From: Flavobacterium zhairuonense | GTDB lineage: Bacteria > Bacteroidota > Bacteroidia > Flavobacteriales > Flavobacteriaceae | Direction of reading: 5' to 3' | NCBI RefSeq assembly: GCF_004352915.1 | Contig: NZ_SJSY01000071.1 | Coordinates: 1-64,000, forward strand | DNA length: 64,000 nucleotides | Position numbers and translations under genes: made by a program | Shown: positions 1-9,124 of the stretch, in pieces | Position numbering within the stretch: the first letter of the stretch is position 1 | How the letters are laid out: every line of letters starts with the position of its first letter | The notes under the pieces: model-generated | Told to the model about the DNA's origin: nothing | Database searches by the model: none | The model's input: the letters and a program-made list of their open reading frames with translations, nothing else

Positions 1-52
1 GCCTGCGCAGATGGTACTGCATTATTGTGGGAGAGTATGTCGTCGCCTTTCT
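1..52 (+). rRNA. 5S ribosomal RNA, 3' end (partial)
   Basis: The window opens inside a sequence reading GATGGTACTGC...GTGGGAGAGTA...CGCC, the conserved 3' half of bacterial 5S rRNA. Its 5' part lies outside the window. A strong terminator and two tRNA genes follow, as expected at the end of an rRNA operon. The exact 3' end is estimated. Confidence 0.85.
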
Positions 53-56
53 TTTG

Positions 57-88
57 AAAACCCTGTTTCGTAAGTTACAGGGTTTTTT
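57..88 (+). terminator. Rho-independent terminator of the rRNA operon
   Basis: AAAACCCTGT pairs with ACAGGGTTTT across a short loop and is followed by a T run. It sits directly after the 5S rRNA end. Confidence 0.85.
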
Positions 89-115
89 ATTCTAAATTTT
101 GCTTATTAGCAATAA

Positions 116-188
116 GGTACCTTAGCTCAGATGGTAGAGCAATGGACTGAAAATCCATGTGTCCCTGGTTCGATCCCTGGAGGTACCA
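116..188 (+). tRNA. tRNA-Phe (GAA)
   Basis: A full cloverleaf of 73 nt: acceptor GGTACCT/AGGTACC, anticodon stem ATGGA/TCCAT around loop CTGAAAA (anticodon GAA), and T arm CCTGG-TTCGATC-CCAGG type. The discriminator base is A188; CCA is not fully encoded. Confidence 0.97.
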
Positions 189-194
189 CATAAT

Positions 195-280
195 GCTCGG
201 ATGGTGAAATTGGTAGACACGCTGGACTTAAAATCCAGTGAACAGCAATGTTCGTGCGGGTTCAAGTCCCGCTCTGAGTA
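195..280 (+). tRNA. tRNA-Leu (UAA)
   Basis: A class II tRNA with a long variable arm. The acceptor GCTCGGA pairs with TCTGAGT (two G-U pairs). Anticodon stem CTGGA/TCCAG encloses loop CTTAAAA, giving anticodon TAA. The T arm is GCGGG-TTCAAGT-CCCGC. Six bases separate it from tRNA-Phe, so the two are probably cotranscribed. Confidence 0.96.
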
Positions 281-285
281 CTAAA

Positions 286-321
286 ACTTCAATTGGCTTT
301 TGCTAATTGAAGTTTTTTTTT
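286..321 (+). terminator. Terminator after tRNA-Leu
   Basis: ACTTCAATT (286-294) pairs with AATTGAAGT (305-313) and a run of Ts follows. Confidence 0.85.
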
Positions 322-439
322 TGGAACAATCTCAAGCTTGATTTTTTATATTTTGTCGTTTAGAAGTGCTTATTTAAGTTTTTGAAACCTTTTCATTTGG
401 CTATGCTATCTTTAAATTCTCTTCTTCAAAATATAATGA

Positions 440-447
440 TAAATTTG
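440..447 (+). promoter_or_regulatory. -7 promoter box (TAnnTTTG type)
   Basis: TAAATTTG matches the Bacteroidota -7 consensus exactly and lies 20 nt before the ATG of the Crp/Fnr regulator. I see no clear TTG -33 element at the usual distance, so this rests on the -7 box alone. Confidence 0.5.
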
Positions 448-467
448 TCTCCTTATAAGTTACCAGT

Positions 468-1031
468 ATGAACGAACTAATTACCGTTATAAATAGCTTT
501 CAAAAGATAGATGCTGACACTGAAAATGCGATTCGGAGTTTTTTTGTTGAAGAAAAGTTTAGAAAGAATGAGTTTATAATCCAAGAGCATAAAATATGTG
601 ATAAGATTTATTTCATCAGTTCTGGTGCTGTTCGAAGATTTTGTTTTGAAAATGATGAAGAAGTTACGAAATGGATTTATACAGATAATCAATTTGTAAC
701 TTCCATGAGTAGCTTTTTTGATCAAAAACCTTCTTTTGAAATATTTCAGGCTTGCGAAGAAACAGTTGCCTATTCTTTAACATATTCTGATGAACAGCTA
801 TTATTAGAATATCCTTTATTTTTAAAATTTCATCTTAATCAACTTCGACATTATCTTTCTAAAATAAATGAATTCCATCATCTGTTTCGTGTAATGACAG
901 CAGAGAAAAAGTATTTATTTCTATTAGAATTTTTTCCTCAAATTATTCAAAAAGCTAAATTGAAGCATATTGCTTCATTAATTGGAGTAAGTCAAGAAAC
1001 TTTAAGCCGAATTAGAGCTTCAATTATTTGA
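468..1031 (+). CDS. Crp/Fnr-family transcriptional regulator
   Basis: A 187-residue protein with the two-part Crp/Fnr layout of small Bacteroidota members. Residues ~10-120 form a cyclic-nucleotide-binding-type beta roll (FIIQEHKICDKIYFISSGAV, then a segment like the one before the dimer helix). The C-terminal ~25 residues read as a helix-turn-helix (HIASLIGVSQETLSRIR). No Fnr-type cysteine cluster is seen, so an oxygen-sensing Fe-S role is not supported. The LpxA-like gene starts 15 bp downstream on the same strand, so the two may form a transcription unit. An exact -7 box lies at 440-447. The ligand and targets are unknown. It resembles the regulator at 15661-16221 in size and layout. Confidence 0.85.
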   Translation: MNELITVINSFQKIDADTENAIRSFFVEEKFRKNEFIIQEHKICDKIYFISSGAVRRFCFENDEEVTKWIYTDNQFVTSMSSFFDQKPSFEIFQACEETVAYSLTYSDEQLLLEYPLFLKFHLNQLRHYLSKINEFHHLFRVMTAEKKYLFLLEFFPQIIQKAKLKHIASLIGVSQETLSRIRASII

Positions 1032-1046
1032 TGTTAGGTCAATAAA

Positions 1047-1868
1047 ATGCATTTTTTATTTTCTAATATTTGCTTGTTATTAAATTATGGGATATTGAAA
1101 AATAGTGTAATAGATAAAAGTACAATTGTTGGAAGAAACGTTCGCTTTGGAAATTTTTCTACAATTGAGAGTGATGTAATTATTGGTGATAATTCGTGGA
1201 TAGGTAATAATGTTACTATTTTAAGTGGCTCGAGAATAGGTAGTAACTGCCAAATTCATTCAGGAGCTATAATAGGTGGAATTCCGCAGGATTTAAAGTT
1301 TAAGGATGAATATACCTTGCTTGAAATTGGTGATAATAACATCATCAGAGAAAATGTTACTATAAATCGGGGAACAGAGTCAAAGGGAATAACTCATATA
1401 GGAAATTCGAATTTGATTATGGCAAATGCTCACATTGGGCATGATTGTTTTGTTGGGAATAATTGTATTATTGGTTTTGGTGTCGGTATGGCGGGTGAAG
1501 TAGTTACTGGCGATTTTGTTAATGTAAGCGGACTTACTGCAGTGCATCAATTTTCCCGAATCGGAAGTCATAGTATGATTAGTGGATTGAGCAGAATTGT
1601 GAAAGATATTCCGCCTTACATAACTGTCGCGCATGAACCTTTACGATTTGCTGGATTAAATATTGTTGGTTTGAGAAGGAGAGGTTTTTCTTCTGAGAAA
1701 ATTGAAGAGATCAAAGCAATTTATAGAATTATTTTTCAGGAAAAGAGAAATACTAAAAGTGCATTAGAATTAATTGAACAGAATTTTGAACCGACTTTTG
1801 AGAGAGATGAAATTTTAAATTTTATTAAAGTATCAAAACGTGGAATTGTAAAAGGAATTAAAGAATAA
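1047..1868 (+). CDS. LpxA-like acyl-ACP--UDP-N-acetylglucosamine O-acyltransferase (orphan copy)
   Basis: A left-handed beta-helix acyltransferase, 273 residues from the ATG. It carries the LpxA signatures GGIPQDLKFKDE, IGDNNIIRENVTINRGT and AHIGHDCFVGNN; the histidines in the last motif match the catalytic region of E. coli LpxA. LpxA acylates UDP-GlcNAc in the first step of lipid A synthesis. The first ~16 residues are hydrophobic and not typical of LpxA, whose hexapeptide repeats normally start almost at residue 1. An in-frame TTG at 1095 would remove them, so the start is uncertain. lpxA normally sits with lpxD and lpxC/fabZ; here it is alone with a Crp/Fnr regulator, which suggests a second, specialised paralogue. 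Confidence 0.85.
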   Translation: MHFLFSNICLLLNYGILKNSVIDKSTIVGRNVRFGNFSTIESDVIIGDNSWIGNNVTILSGSRIGSNCQIHSGAIIGGIPQDLKFKDEYTLLEIGDNNIIRENVTINRGTESKGITHIGNSNLIMANAHIGHDCFVGNNCIIGFGVGMAGEVVTGDFVNVSGLTAVHQFSRIGSHSMISGLSRIVKDIPPYITVAHEPLRFAGLNIVGLRRRGFSSEKIEEIKAIYRIIFQEKRNTKSALELIEQNFEPTFERDEILNFIKVSKRGIVKGIKE

Positions 1869-1905
1869 AAGAAGCCTCCAATGTTTTGTATTGGAGGCTT
1901 CTTTT
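1867..1905. terminator. Bidirectional terminator
   Basis: AAAAGAAGCCTCCAAT (1867-1882) pairs perfectly with ATTGGAGGCTTCTTTT (1890-1905). It has A/T runs on both sides and lies between the convergent LpxA-like and FtsX genes. Confidence 0.9.
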
Positions 1906-1946
1906 ATGTGAATTAAAGTTAGATGAAAAATCCCTTAATTAGAGTT

Positions 1947-4364
1947 CTATTCATATTTCAGGTATTCTAAGACATTTGCTTTAGTTGCGTAATAAGCTCG
2001 CCACAAAACAATCAGTAAAGTCAGAAGCAACAAGACAATAAATCCTGCAACGAACGGCATTATGGTAATGTCAATTTTAAATGCAAAATTTTGAAGCCAT
2101 TTATTCAAGAGAAAGTAAACAGGAAATAGTGCAATTAAAAATCCTATAATACAATACAAAACATACTGTTTCGATAATTCTTTGAGTAAAACATTGGTTT
2201 CGGCACCTAATGTTTTTCGAATGGCAATTTCTTTCATGCGTCGTTGTATAGAATAAGATGCTAAGGCAAATAATCCAAAAAGAGCAATTAGAATTACAAT
2301 AACATTAAGCAATGAAAATAAGCTTTTTTGTTTGGAGTAAGTTTCATAAGTTCTCGCATATTGCTTGTCTACAAAATCATATTGAAACGGATATTCGGTA
2401 TCGACTTTCGACCATAATTTTTCGATATTGGTGATCGTATTTTCCAAATTGTCAGCATTTAGTTTTATGAAAACTTTATCTATATTATGCGCCATATCAA
2501 AGGTCTTAATATGATGAAAAGCAATTGGCGGCACTTTTAATTCTGGGCTCAATAAGTTAAAATCTTTGACAATACCAATGATTTTTAATTTTTGCTCCCG
2601 TATCACAAGTTCTTTCCCAAGAGGTGATTTAAGATTCATTAGTTTTGCAGCCGTTTCATTTATTATAACTGAATTAACGGTGTCAGAGGCAATTTTTTTA
2701 TCAAAATCTCTGCCTTTTAAAAATTTAATATTCAGCATTTCAAACATGCCGTAATCTAAATTGATTACTCTTTCCTTAAAAAGCTCATTATTATACAGAA
2801 CCGCAGAAATAGAATTATCTGAACCATCAAAAGAAATAAGACCAGTCGAAACTTTTTGAACGCCTTTAATTTTATACAGTTGTTGTTTTAAGATGGTGTA
2901 TTTATTGTAAATAATTTGTTCTGCATTTTCTGACTGATGTTCAATTGATGGAAAATTTAAACAAACTGAAATTACCTGATCGCCTTTAAATCCAAGATCT
3001 TTATTTTGCAAATATTTAATTTGCTGATATACAATATTAGAGCCAATAATAAAAAAAGCAGCAATTGCAAATTGAAGAATAAGCATTCCATTACGCAACC
3101 AAATACCATTTTTGCTTCTTTCGAAATTTCCTTTCAAAACTTTAAAAGGTTTAAAATTGGAGATGTAAATTGCCGGTAATAATCCAGCTGTCAAAACCGT
3201 AATGATGAAAATCAGAAGCAATTGTATATAAAATTGATTGGCGAGAAGTACAATATTCTTGTTTAAAAAGTTGTTGTAATAAGGCAAAACGAGTTCTACA
3301 ATGACCAACGCCAGTAAAATAGAAAAACTTGTCGTTAAAATTGTTTCACAAAGAAACTGAATAATAATATCGCCTTTAGAAGCTCCCGAAATTTTACGCA
3401 CTCCAACTTCTTTTGCTCGCTTTATCGCGTCTGCAGTGGCGAGATTGATATAGTTAACAATCGACAAAATGAGAATCAAAAGTGACAAACCCATCATGAT
3501 CATCAAAAACTGATAATTTCCTCGCGTTTCAGGATAACCATCGGTTACCGAATGTAACCTGGCTTTTGATAAAGGTTCAAGAATAACCGTAAAATGACCT
3601 ACTTTTTTGGCCATAACTTCAGGTGTAAAACCTGCTTCTTTGGCAAGTCGCGTAATAAAATCGTGGTTGTAAAGTCTTTCGAGTTTCTGTCTTGTTAAAT
3701 CAATTTTTGTCGGGTCTTTTACTTTTAATAACAATTTTAAAATAAACGGATTCATCAATCCGGAAGTTGTCAGTTCCTTCATTTTATTGATGATGACATT
3801 CGGCGCAATCGATGAATTTCCTGGAATATGATACACGGCCCTTACAGAAAACAGCTGGTCAAAACATTTTATTTGTTTTCCAATAGGGTTTTCATTTCCA
3901 AAAATCCTTTTAGCCGTAATATCTGAAATAGCAATACTCGAATCATCTTTTATAGCTGAAATTGCATCGCCCTGAATAATTTCGAAAGGAAAAAAAGAAA
4001 AGAAATTTTGTTCGACATTGATAATTTTATCTACAAATTCCTTTTTTCCTTTGTAAATAATTTTATCCTTTTGATACCAGTAATCTGCATAGAGTGTAGA
4101 TTCAATATTAGGATCTTTGTCTAAAGCCGGTTTCAGAAATAAGGCACAATCGGACCAGACGGGCATATCGGTCACTTGAATCAAAACCTGGTATACTTTT
4201 CCTTTTTCAGGATTCCAGGAATTGTAACTTTGTTCGTCGTTCCAATAAAGCAGGGCAAAAATCAGCCCAGCAATTCCTATTGATAATCCTAAAATATTAA
4301 GGAAAGAGAAAAGCTTGTTGTGCTTTAAGCGGTAAATAAATATGTTGATATAGTTTTTTAGCAT
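1947..4364 (-). CDS. FtsX/MacB-like ABC transporter permease
   Basis: An 805-residue inner-membrane permease of the two-unit FtsX type common in Bacteroidota. An N-terminal TM helix (~16-40) is followed by a MacB-like periplasmic domain, a TM block (~285-445) whose first segment carries the FtsX signature A(K)RAKEVGVRKISGASK, a second periplasmic domain and a last TM block with RRMKEIAIRKTLGAE. Such proteins work with a LolD/MacB-type ATPase in mechanotransmission or lipoprotein/peptide export, with no substrate passage through the permease. It follows its paralogue with a 1-bp gap and is the last gene of a three-gene operon (ATPase-permease-permease). The substrate cannot be inferred from sequence. 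Confidence 0.9.
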   Translation of the reverse strand: MLKNYINIFIYRLKHNKLFSFLNILGLSIGIAGLIFALLYWNDEQSYNSWNPEKGKVYQVLIQVTDMPVWSDCALFLKPALDKDPNIESTLYADYWYQKDKIIYKGKKEFVDKIINVEQNFFSFFPFEIIQGDAISAIKDDSSIAISDITAKRIFGNENPIGKQIKCFDQLFSVRAVYHIPGNSSIAPNVIINKMKELTTSGLMNPFILKLLLKVKDPTKIDLTRQKLERLYNHDFITRLAKEAGFTPEVMAKKVGHFTVILEPLSKARLHSVTDGYPETRGNYQFLMIMMGLSLLILILSIVNYINLATADAIKRAKEVGVRKISGASKGDIIIQFLCETILTTSFSILLALVIVELVLPYYNNFLNKNIVLLANQFYIQLLLIFIITVLTAGLLPAIYISNFKPFKVLKGNFERSKNGIWLRNGMLILQFAIAAFFIIGSNIVYQQIKYLQNKDLGFKGDQVISVCLNFPSIEHQSENAEQIIYNKYTILKQQLYKIKGVQKVSTGLISFDGSDNSISAVLYNNELFKERVINLDYGMFEMLNIKFLKGRDFDKKIASDTVNSVIINETAAKLMNLKSPLGKELVIREQKLKIIGIVKDFNLLSPELKVPPIAFHHIKTFDMAHNIDKVFIKLNADNLENTITNIEKLWSKVDTEYPFQYDFVDKQYARTYETYSKQKSLFSLLNVIVILIALFGLFALASYSIQRRMKEIAIRKTLGAETNVLLKELSKQYVLYCIIGFLIALFPVYFLLNKWLQNFAFKIDITIMPFVAGFIVLLLLTLLIVLWRAYYATKANVLEYLKYE

Positions 4365-4365
4365 C

Positions 4366-6789
4366 TTATTCGTATTTTAAATATTTTAAAATATCAACTT
4401 TTGTTGCCTGATAAGCTCGTGAAAGAACTACCGCAAGCGTTAGCAGTAATAAAGCCGAAAAACCAATTATAAACGGAGAAATTGAAATAGAAACACGATA
4501 GGCAAAATTCTCTAACCATTTGTTTAATAAATAATAAGCAGGAAATAAAGCGATCACAAATCCTATTATACTAAAAAGGATATATTGTTTGCAAAGTTCC
4601 TTCAATAAAACGTTCGTTTCGGCACCAAGTGTTTTTCTAATTGCAATTTCTTTCATACGTCTTTCGATAGAATAAGAAGCCAGTGCAAACAAACCAATAA
4701 GAGCTATTATAATAACTATGAAGTTTAGCAACGAAAAAAGATTTTTTTGTTTTACATAACTGCTATATGATCTTTTGTATTCCTTATCTACAAAATCATA
4801 TGAAAATGGATATTCTGAATCTATTTTCTTTACCCATAAACTTTCTATAGCAGCAATAGTTTGTTGCATCGTTTTGGGATCTGCGGTTACATAAATATTA
4901 TTCAAAAGACTATTAAACCAAGGCACGCTTTTAAAATGGAATATTGATATTGGCGGTATAGCTTCGCCCGGATTCCCGATGTTAAAATCTTTTATAACTC
5001 CTACGATAATGGCTTTTTTTCCGTCCCAGTTTATTTTTTTCCCAATAGGATCTTTTTCATTCAATAATTTTAACGCAGTTTCATTGATCAACATCGAATT
5101 GATTGTATCCTGAGCATATTTCGGACTAAAATAGCGGCCTTTGACTAATTTTATTTTCATCATTTCAAGAAGCCCAAAATCTACAGGAACATTGTTTCCA
5201 TCAATATTAATGTCTTTATAATGATAAGAAATTACAGATCTTGCACCGTTACCCATCACAAAGCCACCGCCAGCGACTTGCTGAACTCCTTTTATGCGAA
5301 GCAGTTGATTTTTGATGTTATTGTATTTGCCAAATTGATCTTTATCGGTAATTTTTTCGCCATAGATATTTCGATAAGAGATGTTTAAAATTTGATCTCC
5401 GTTAAAACCTAAATCCTTAGAATTCATGTAATCAATTTGTTGATATACAATATAAGAACCGATTATAAAGAAAGCGGCCACAGCAAATTGAAAAATCAAC
5501 ATCCCGTTACGAAGCCATACGCCACTTTTGCTTCGAATAAAATTTCCTCTCAATACTTTTAAAACCTCAAAATTCGAAACATAAATCGCCGGAAATATTC
5601 CTGCTACAATTACCGTTATAATAAAAATAGCGCCTAATTGTAAATACAATTGCCAGCTTAGCAGTACAAAATCTTTTTCTAAAAAAGCATTGTAATAAGG
5701 AATCGAAAGTTCGACAATAACAAGAGAAACCAAGATGGAAAACAATAAAATGATCGCAGTCTCAAAAATAAATTGCAGAATTATATTGGTTTTAGAAGCG
5801 CCAATAACTTTTCGAACTCCTATTTCTTTCGCTCTTTTTACAGCATTTGCCGTTGCTGAATTAACATAATTTACGATAGATAATATCAGGATCAAGATTG
5901 AAAGCCCCATAAAAATTAGCAAAAGCTGATAATTTCCGTTGCTTTCTATAAGACCGCCTGTTTTGGTATGCAAACGAATTGAGGACAAAGGTTCTAAATG
6001 AGGTTTTACTTCTCCAAATTTTTTAATAAACTCTTCTGGAGTCACCCCCTGAAGTTTGGCGCGTGGCACCGTCATATTATCATAATAAATTTTAGCAAGG
6101 CTTTTTGTTACTAATCCTGCATCAGTTGGATTTTTCAATTTTAATAAAAGTATAAACTGAAAATTTCCCCATTGCTGAATAGTGTTTTTTATTCTTAAAT
6201 CCATAAAATTGACCACGCACGCAGGATTAAAAACCGATTTTTTATCCAGTTTATAAACACCTCTGACAACTAAAACCTGATTTTGCAAAACTATTTTTTT
6301 GCCAAATGCACTTTCACTTCCAAAAAGTTGTATTGCAAGATCTTCAGACAAACAAATACTATTGCCATCGGGTAAACCGGTTTTTGCATTTCCTTCGATA
6401 AATTGATACGGGAAATAGTCAAAAAAGTTTTTTTGTGCTACAACAATTTTTCCAGACTGTATTTTTTTACCATTGTAACGAATAATTTCGTTATCATAAC
6501 TTCCGTTTACATAACAAAACGATTCAACTTCAGGACTTGTGTTTTTTATCGTTGAACCAATTGGTGCCGAACTTGAAGCCCAATATGTAGTAGGATCCAT
6601 TTGATTGGCAACCATAAAAACATTGTCTTTATTAGGATTCCATTGGTCATAACTTTGCTCATCATTCCAATACAGAATGGCAAAAATCAATCCGGCAATT
6701 CCTATACTCAACCCCAAAACATTCAAAGCTGTAAAAAGCTTGTTGTTTTTTACCTGAAAAATAAAAATACTAATCCAATTTTTTAGCAT
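4366..6789 (-). CDS. FtsX/MacB-like ABC transporter permease (paralogue)
   Basis: An 807-residue permease collinear with its neighbour along the whole length: same N-terminal TM (LFTALNVLGLSIGIAGLIFA), same EIGVRKVIGASK loop after the first TM block, same RRMKEIAIRKTLGAE before the last helices. The two genes clearly arose by tandem duplication. The periplasmic domains differ most, which suggests different partners or a heterodimeric permease. It starts 4 bp after the ATPase gene. It probably pairs with the adjacent permease and the upstream ATPase in one complex; the substrate is unknown. Confidence 0.9.
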   Translation of the reverse strand: MLKNWISIFIFQVKNNKLFTALNVLGLSIGIAGLIFAILYWNDEQSYDQWNPNKDNVFMVANQMDPTTYWASSSAPIGSTIKNTSPEVESFCYVNGSYDNEIIRYNGKKIQSGKIVVAQKNFFDYFPYQFIEGNAKTGLPDGNSICLSEDLAIQLFGSESAFGKKIVLQNQVLVVRGVYKLDKKSVFNPACVVNFMDLRIKNTIQQWGNFQFILLLKLKNPTDAGLVTKSLAKIYYDNMTVPRAKLQGVTPEEFIKKFGEVKPHLEPLSSIRLHTKTGGLIESNGNYQLLLIFMGLSILILILSIVNYVNSATANAVKRAKEIGVRKVIGASKTNIILQFIFETAIILLFSILVSLVIVELSIPYYNAFLEKDFVLLSWQLYLQLGAIFIITVIVAGIFPAIYVSNFEVLKVLRGNFIRSKSGVWLRNGMLIFQFAVAAFFIIGSYIVYQQIDYMNSKDLGFNGDQILNISYRNIYGEKITDKDQFGKYNNIKNQLLRIKGVQQVAGGGFVMGNGARSVISYHYKDINIDGNNVPVDFGLLEMMKIKLVKGRYFSPKYAQDTINSMLINETALKLLNEKDPIGKKINWDGKKAIIVGVIKDFNIGNPGEAIPPISIFHFKSVPWFNSLLNNIYVTADPKTMQQTIAAIESLWVKKIDSEYPFSYDFVDKEYKRSYSSYVKQKNLFSLLNFIVIIIALIGLFALASYSIERRMKEIAIRKTLGAETNVLLKELCKQYILFSIIGFVIALFPAYYLLNKWLENFAYRVSISISPFIIGFSALLLLTLAVVLSRAYQATKVDILKYLKYE

Positions 6790-6793
6790 GACC

Positions 6794-7504
6794 CTAGTTT
6801 TTAGAAGTTACCAAAACATCGACATTTCTATGATTTAATTTTTCAGAAAGAATAACACCGTCTTTCATTAAAATCGTTTTTTGCGAAAAAGAAGCATCAT
6901 AATCAGAGTGCGTTACCATCAAAATTGTGGAACCGCTGGCATGAAGATCAGTCAATAGTTCCATTACTTCATTTCCGTTTTTACTGTCTAAGTTTCCAGT
7001 TGGCTCATCGGCCAAAATAATTTTCGGATTATTGATTAAAGCTCTTGCAACCGCCACACGTTGCTGTTGTCCGCCTGAAAGCTGTTGCGGAAAATGTTTT
7101 AATCGGTGAGAGATTCCTAAAATTTTTGCCATCTCGCTTACTTTTTGTTTTCTTTCAGAAGAAGGAACATTATTGTAAATCAAAGGCAACTCGATGTTGT
7201 CATAAACAGACAATTCATCAATTAAATTGAAGTTTTGGAAGATGAAACCAATGTTTTCTTTTCTCGCTTTTGCTCTTGATTTTTCTTTCAAGCCAACCAT
7301 TTCCTGATCAAGCAAATGATAACTTCCATCTGAAGCGCTGTCCAAAAGCCCGATGATATTTAATAAAGTTGATTTTCCGCTTCCAGATGGTCCCATGATC
7401 GAAATAAAATCGCCTTGATTTATAGTTAATGAAATTTCGCTTAATGCTCTGGTTTCTAATTCCTCAGTTCTAAATACTTTTGAAAGTTTGCTGATCGTAA
7501 TCAT
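6794..7504 (-). CDS. ABC transporter ATP-binding protein (LolD/MacB type)
   Basis: A 236-residue nucleotide-binding subunit. It shows Walker A GPSGSGKST (38-46), a Q-loop region FIFQNFNLIDEL, the ABC signature LSGGQQQR, Walker B ILADEPTGNLDS and the switch histidine in MVTHSD. The TGNLDS motif is typical of the LolD/MacB/FtsE group, which energises FtsX-type permeases. It is first in the operon with the two permeases. The start at 7504 puts a normal N-terminus at the first beta strand. The divergent two-component system begins 272 bp away and is the obvious candidate regulator. Confidence 0.94.
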   Translation of the reverse strand: MITISKLSKVFRTEELETRALSEISLTINQGDFISIMGPSGSGKSTLLNIIGLLDSASDGSYHLLDQEMVGLKEKSRAKARKENIGFIFQNFNLIDELSVYDNIELPLIYNNVPSSERKQKVSEMAKILGISHRLKHFPQQLSGGQQQRVAVARALINNPKIILADEPTGNLDSKNGNEVMELLTDLHASGSTILMVTHSDYDASFSQKTILMKDGVILSEKLNHRNVDVLVTSKN

Positions 7505-7736
7505 AATTGATGTTTTTAGTTTTGATTGATTTTCTTTTTAAAATATTTTCCCTTTTGAAGTAAAAGAAATGCATCGGAAAATTAAGATAATTAACAATGC
7601 GATTTTTTGTTATTTTTACTTTCGAAAGGGCTTAATAATTAATGATTTATCAGTACAATTATGATTTTCATGCCAAAAATTTAAACCTTGTAAATGCCTT
7701 ATTTTTAAGATTTTATTTTAAGAAAAAAAGCTTCAC

Positions 7737-7752
7737 TGTCCATAAGTGGACA
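7737..7752. promoter_or_regulatory. Perfect palindrome, candidate operator 1
   Basis: TGTCCA-TAAG-TGGACA, a perfect 6+4+6 palindrome 25 bp before the ATG of the NtrC-type regulator. Its centre is 21 bp from that of the imperfect copy at 7758-7773. Candidate binding site for the regulator's Fis-type domain. Confidence 0.6.
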
Positions 7753-7757
7753 CCTTT

Positions 7758-7773
7758 CGTCCAAAACCGAACA
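7758..7773. promoter_or_regulatory. Imperfect palindrome, candidate operator 2
   Basis: CGTCCA-AAAC-CGAACA has the same 6+4+6 geometry as site 1 (shared half-site GTCCA, right half differing at two positions). It ends 3 bp before the ATG at 7777. The two centres are two helical turns apart, so dimers would sit on the same DNA face. Confidence 0.5.
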
Positions 7774-7776
7774 AAA

Positions 7777-9123
7777 ATGAAAAAGACAAACGCTTCAATT
7801 TTAATTATCGACGATCAGGAAGACATCCTTTTTGCGTCGAAAGTCTATCTGAAAAAGTATTTTGAGAATATTTATACACTCAATAATCCGAAAAATATTG
7901 TCGAATTATTGGCAAAAAATACCATTGATGTTGTTTTGTTGGATATGAATTACAGAATTGGTTTTGAAGACGGAAGAGAAGGTTTGTATTTATTGAAAGA
8001 AATAAAAACGCTTTCGCCAAAAACAGTTGTGATTTTAATGACAGCTTTTGGAAAAGTGGAAACAGCGGTTGAAGGTTTAAAATCGGGTGCTTTTGATTAT
8101 ATTTTGAAACCTTGGGAAAATAAAAAATTGTTAGAATCGGTAAAACAAGCAGTTGATAAAGCGAGAAAAGAACAAAAGAAAATTAAAAGTCCAGAAATTG
8201 CTGATGACTTTTTTATTGGAAATTCTGAAATTATAAAAAAAGCCTATTCGTTGGCAGATAAAGTTGCAAAAACGGATGCAAATGTTTTGATTCTTGGTGA
8301 AAATGGAACTGGGAAATTCGTTTTGGCGCATCATATTTTTTCACAGTCCGAAAGAAAAAATCAGCCTTTTATAAATGTTGATTTGGGCGCTTTGAATTCA
8401 AATATTTTTGAAAGCGAATTATTCGGTTATGCAAAAGGCGCCTTTACAGATGCAAAAACCGATACGCCGGGACGTTTTGAGATGGCGCAAAACGGAACTA
8501 TTTTTTTGGATGAAATTGGGAATGTTCCGCTTCATTTGCAATCAAAATTATTACAGGTAATTCAAACCAAAACGGTAACAAGATTGGGCGAAACTAAACC
8601 GCGACCACTAAATGTTAGAATTATTACGGCAACTAATCTGAATTTAAAACTCGAAGTTGCCGACAAAAATTTCCGTGAAGATTTGTATTACCGAATTAAT
8701 ACAATGGAAATTATTTTGCCTCCGCTTCGCGAAAGAATCGAAGATAAAATTCCGTTAGCCGAATATCTGCTAGACAAAATCAGTGAAAAATATGGACGAA
8801 GCCAAATTACTTTTGACAAAAAAGTTTTGGAACAAATCGAAAAACACGCTTGGAACGGAAATATCCGCGAAATGGAAAATAAAATCGAGCGCGCTATTAT
8901 TCTCTGCGAAAACAATAAAATAACAGTTTCCGATTTAGATTTGGAACAAATCACCGAATATGAAAATCCAGATGATATTCAGCTTTCTTCGGTTGAAAAA
9001 GCTACGGTTGAAAGAGCACTTTTGAAACACAATAATAATATCAGTAAAACTGCTGAAGAATTGGGTTTGTCTAGAGGTTCTTTGTATCGTCGTTTGGAGA
9101 AATATAATATCAGCACCAATTAG
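7777..9123 (+). CDS. Sigma-54-type (NtrC-family) response regulator
   Basis: 448 residues from the ATG at 7777. An upstream in-frame ATG at 7642 would add 45 residues unlike any receiver domain and would run through the palindromes, so 7777 is preferred. The receiver domain (~1-125) has the acidic pocket DDQED and phospho-Asp in VVLLDMN. The AAA+ domain has Walker A GENGTGK, Walker B GTIFLDEIGN and arginine-finger region FREDLYYRIN. The sigma-54 contact loop reads GAFTDA instead of GAFTGA. The C-terminus is a Fis-type HTH (ISKTAEELGLSRGSLYRRLEKY). It should activate sigma-54 promoters on phosphorylation by the kinase that starts 1 bp after its stop; the divergent ABC operon is the likely target. 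I see no convincing -24/-12 promoter in the intergenic region. Confidence 0.93.
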   Translation: MKKTNASILIIDDQEDILFASKVYLKKYFENIYTLNNPKNIVELLAKNTIDVVLLDMNYRIGFEDGREGLYLLKEIKTLSPKTVVILMTAFGKVETAVEGLKSGAFDYILKPWENKKLLESVKQAVDKARKEQKKIKSPEIADDFFIGNSEIIKKAYSLADKVAKTDANVLILGENGTGKFVLAHHIFSQSERKNQPFINVDLGALNSNIFESELFGYAKGAFTDAKTDTPGRFEMAQNGTIFLDEIGNVPLHLQSKLLQVIQTKTVTRLGETKPRPLNVRIITATNLNLKLEVADKNFREDLYYRINTMEIILPPLRERIEDKIPLAEYLLDKISEKYGRSQITFDKKVLEQIEKHAWNGNIREMENKIERAIILCENNKITVSDLDLEQITEYENPDDIQLSSVEKATVERALLKHNNNISKTAEELGLSRGSLYRRLEKYNISTN

Positions 9124-9124
9124 T

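Noticed and set aside
7658..7676. Possible sigma-54 promoter on the minus strand (TTGGCAT)
   Set aside because: The -24 half is present but no GC dinucleotide sits at the -12 distance, so the match is only half a promoter.
7642..7776. 45-residue N-terminal extension of the NtrC-type regulator
   Set aside because: It does not resemble any receiver-domain N-terminus and would place coding sequence over the paired palindromes; the ATG at 7777 gives a normal start.
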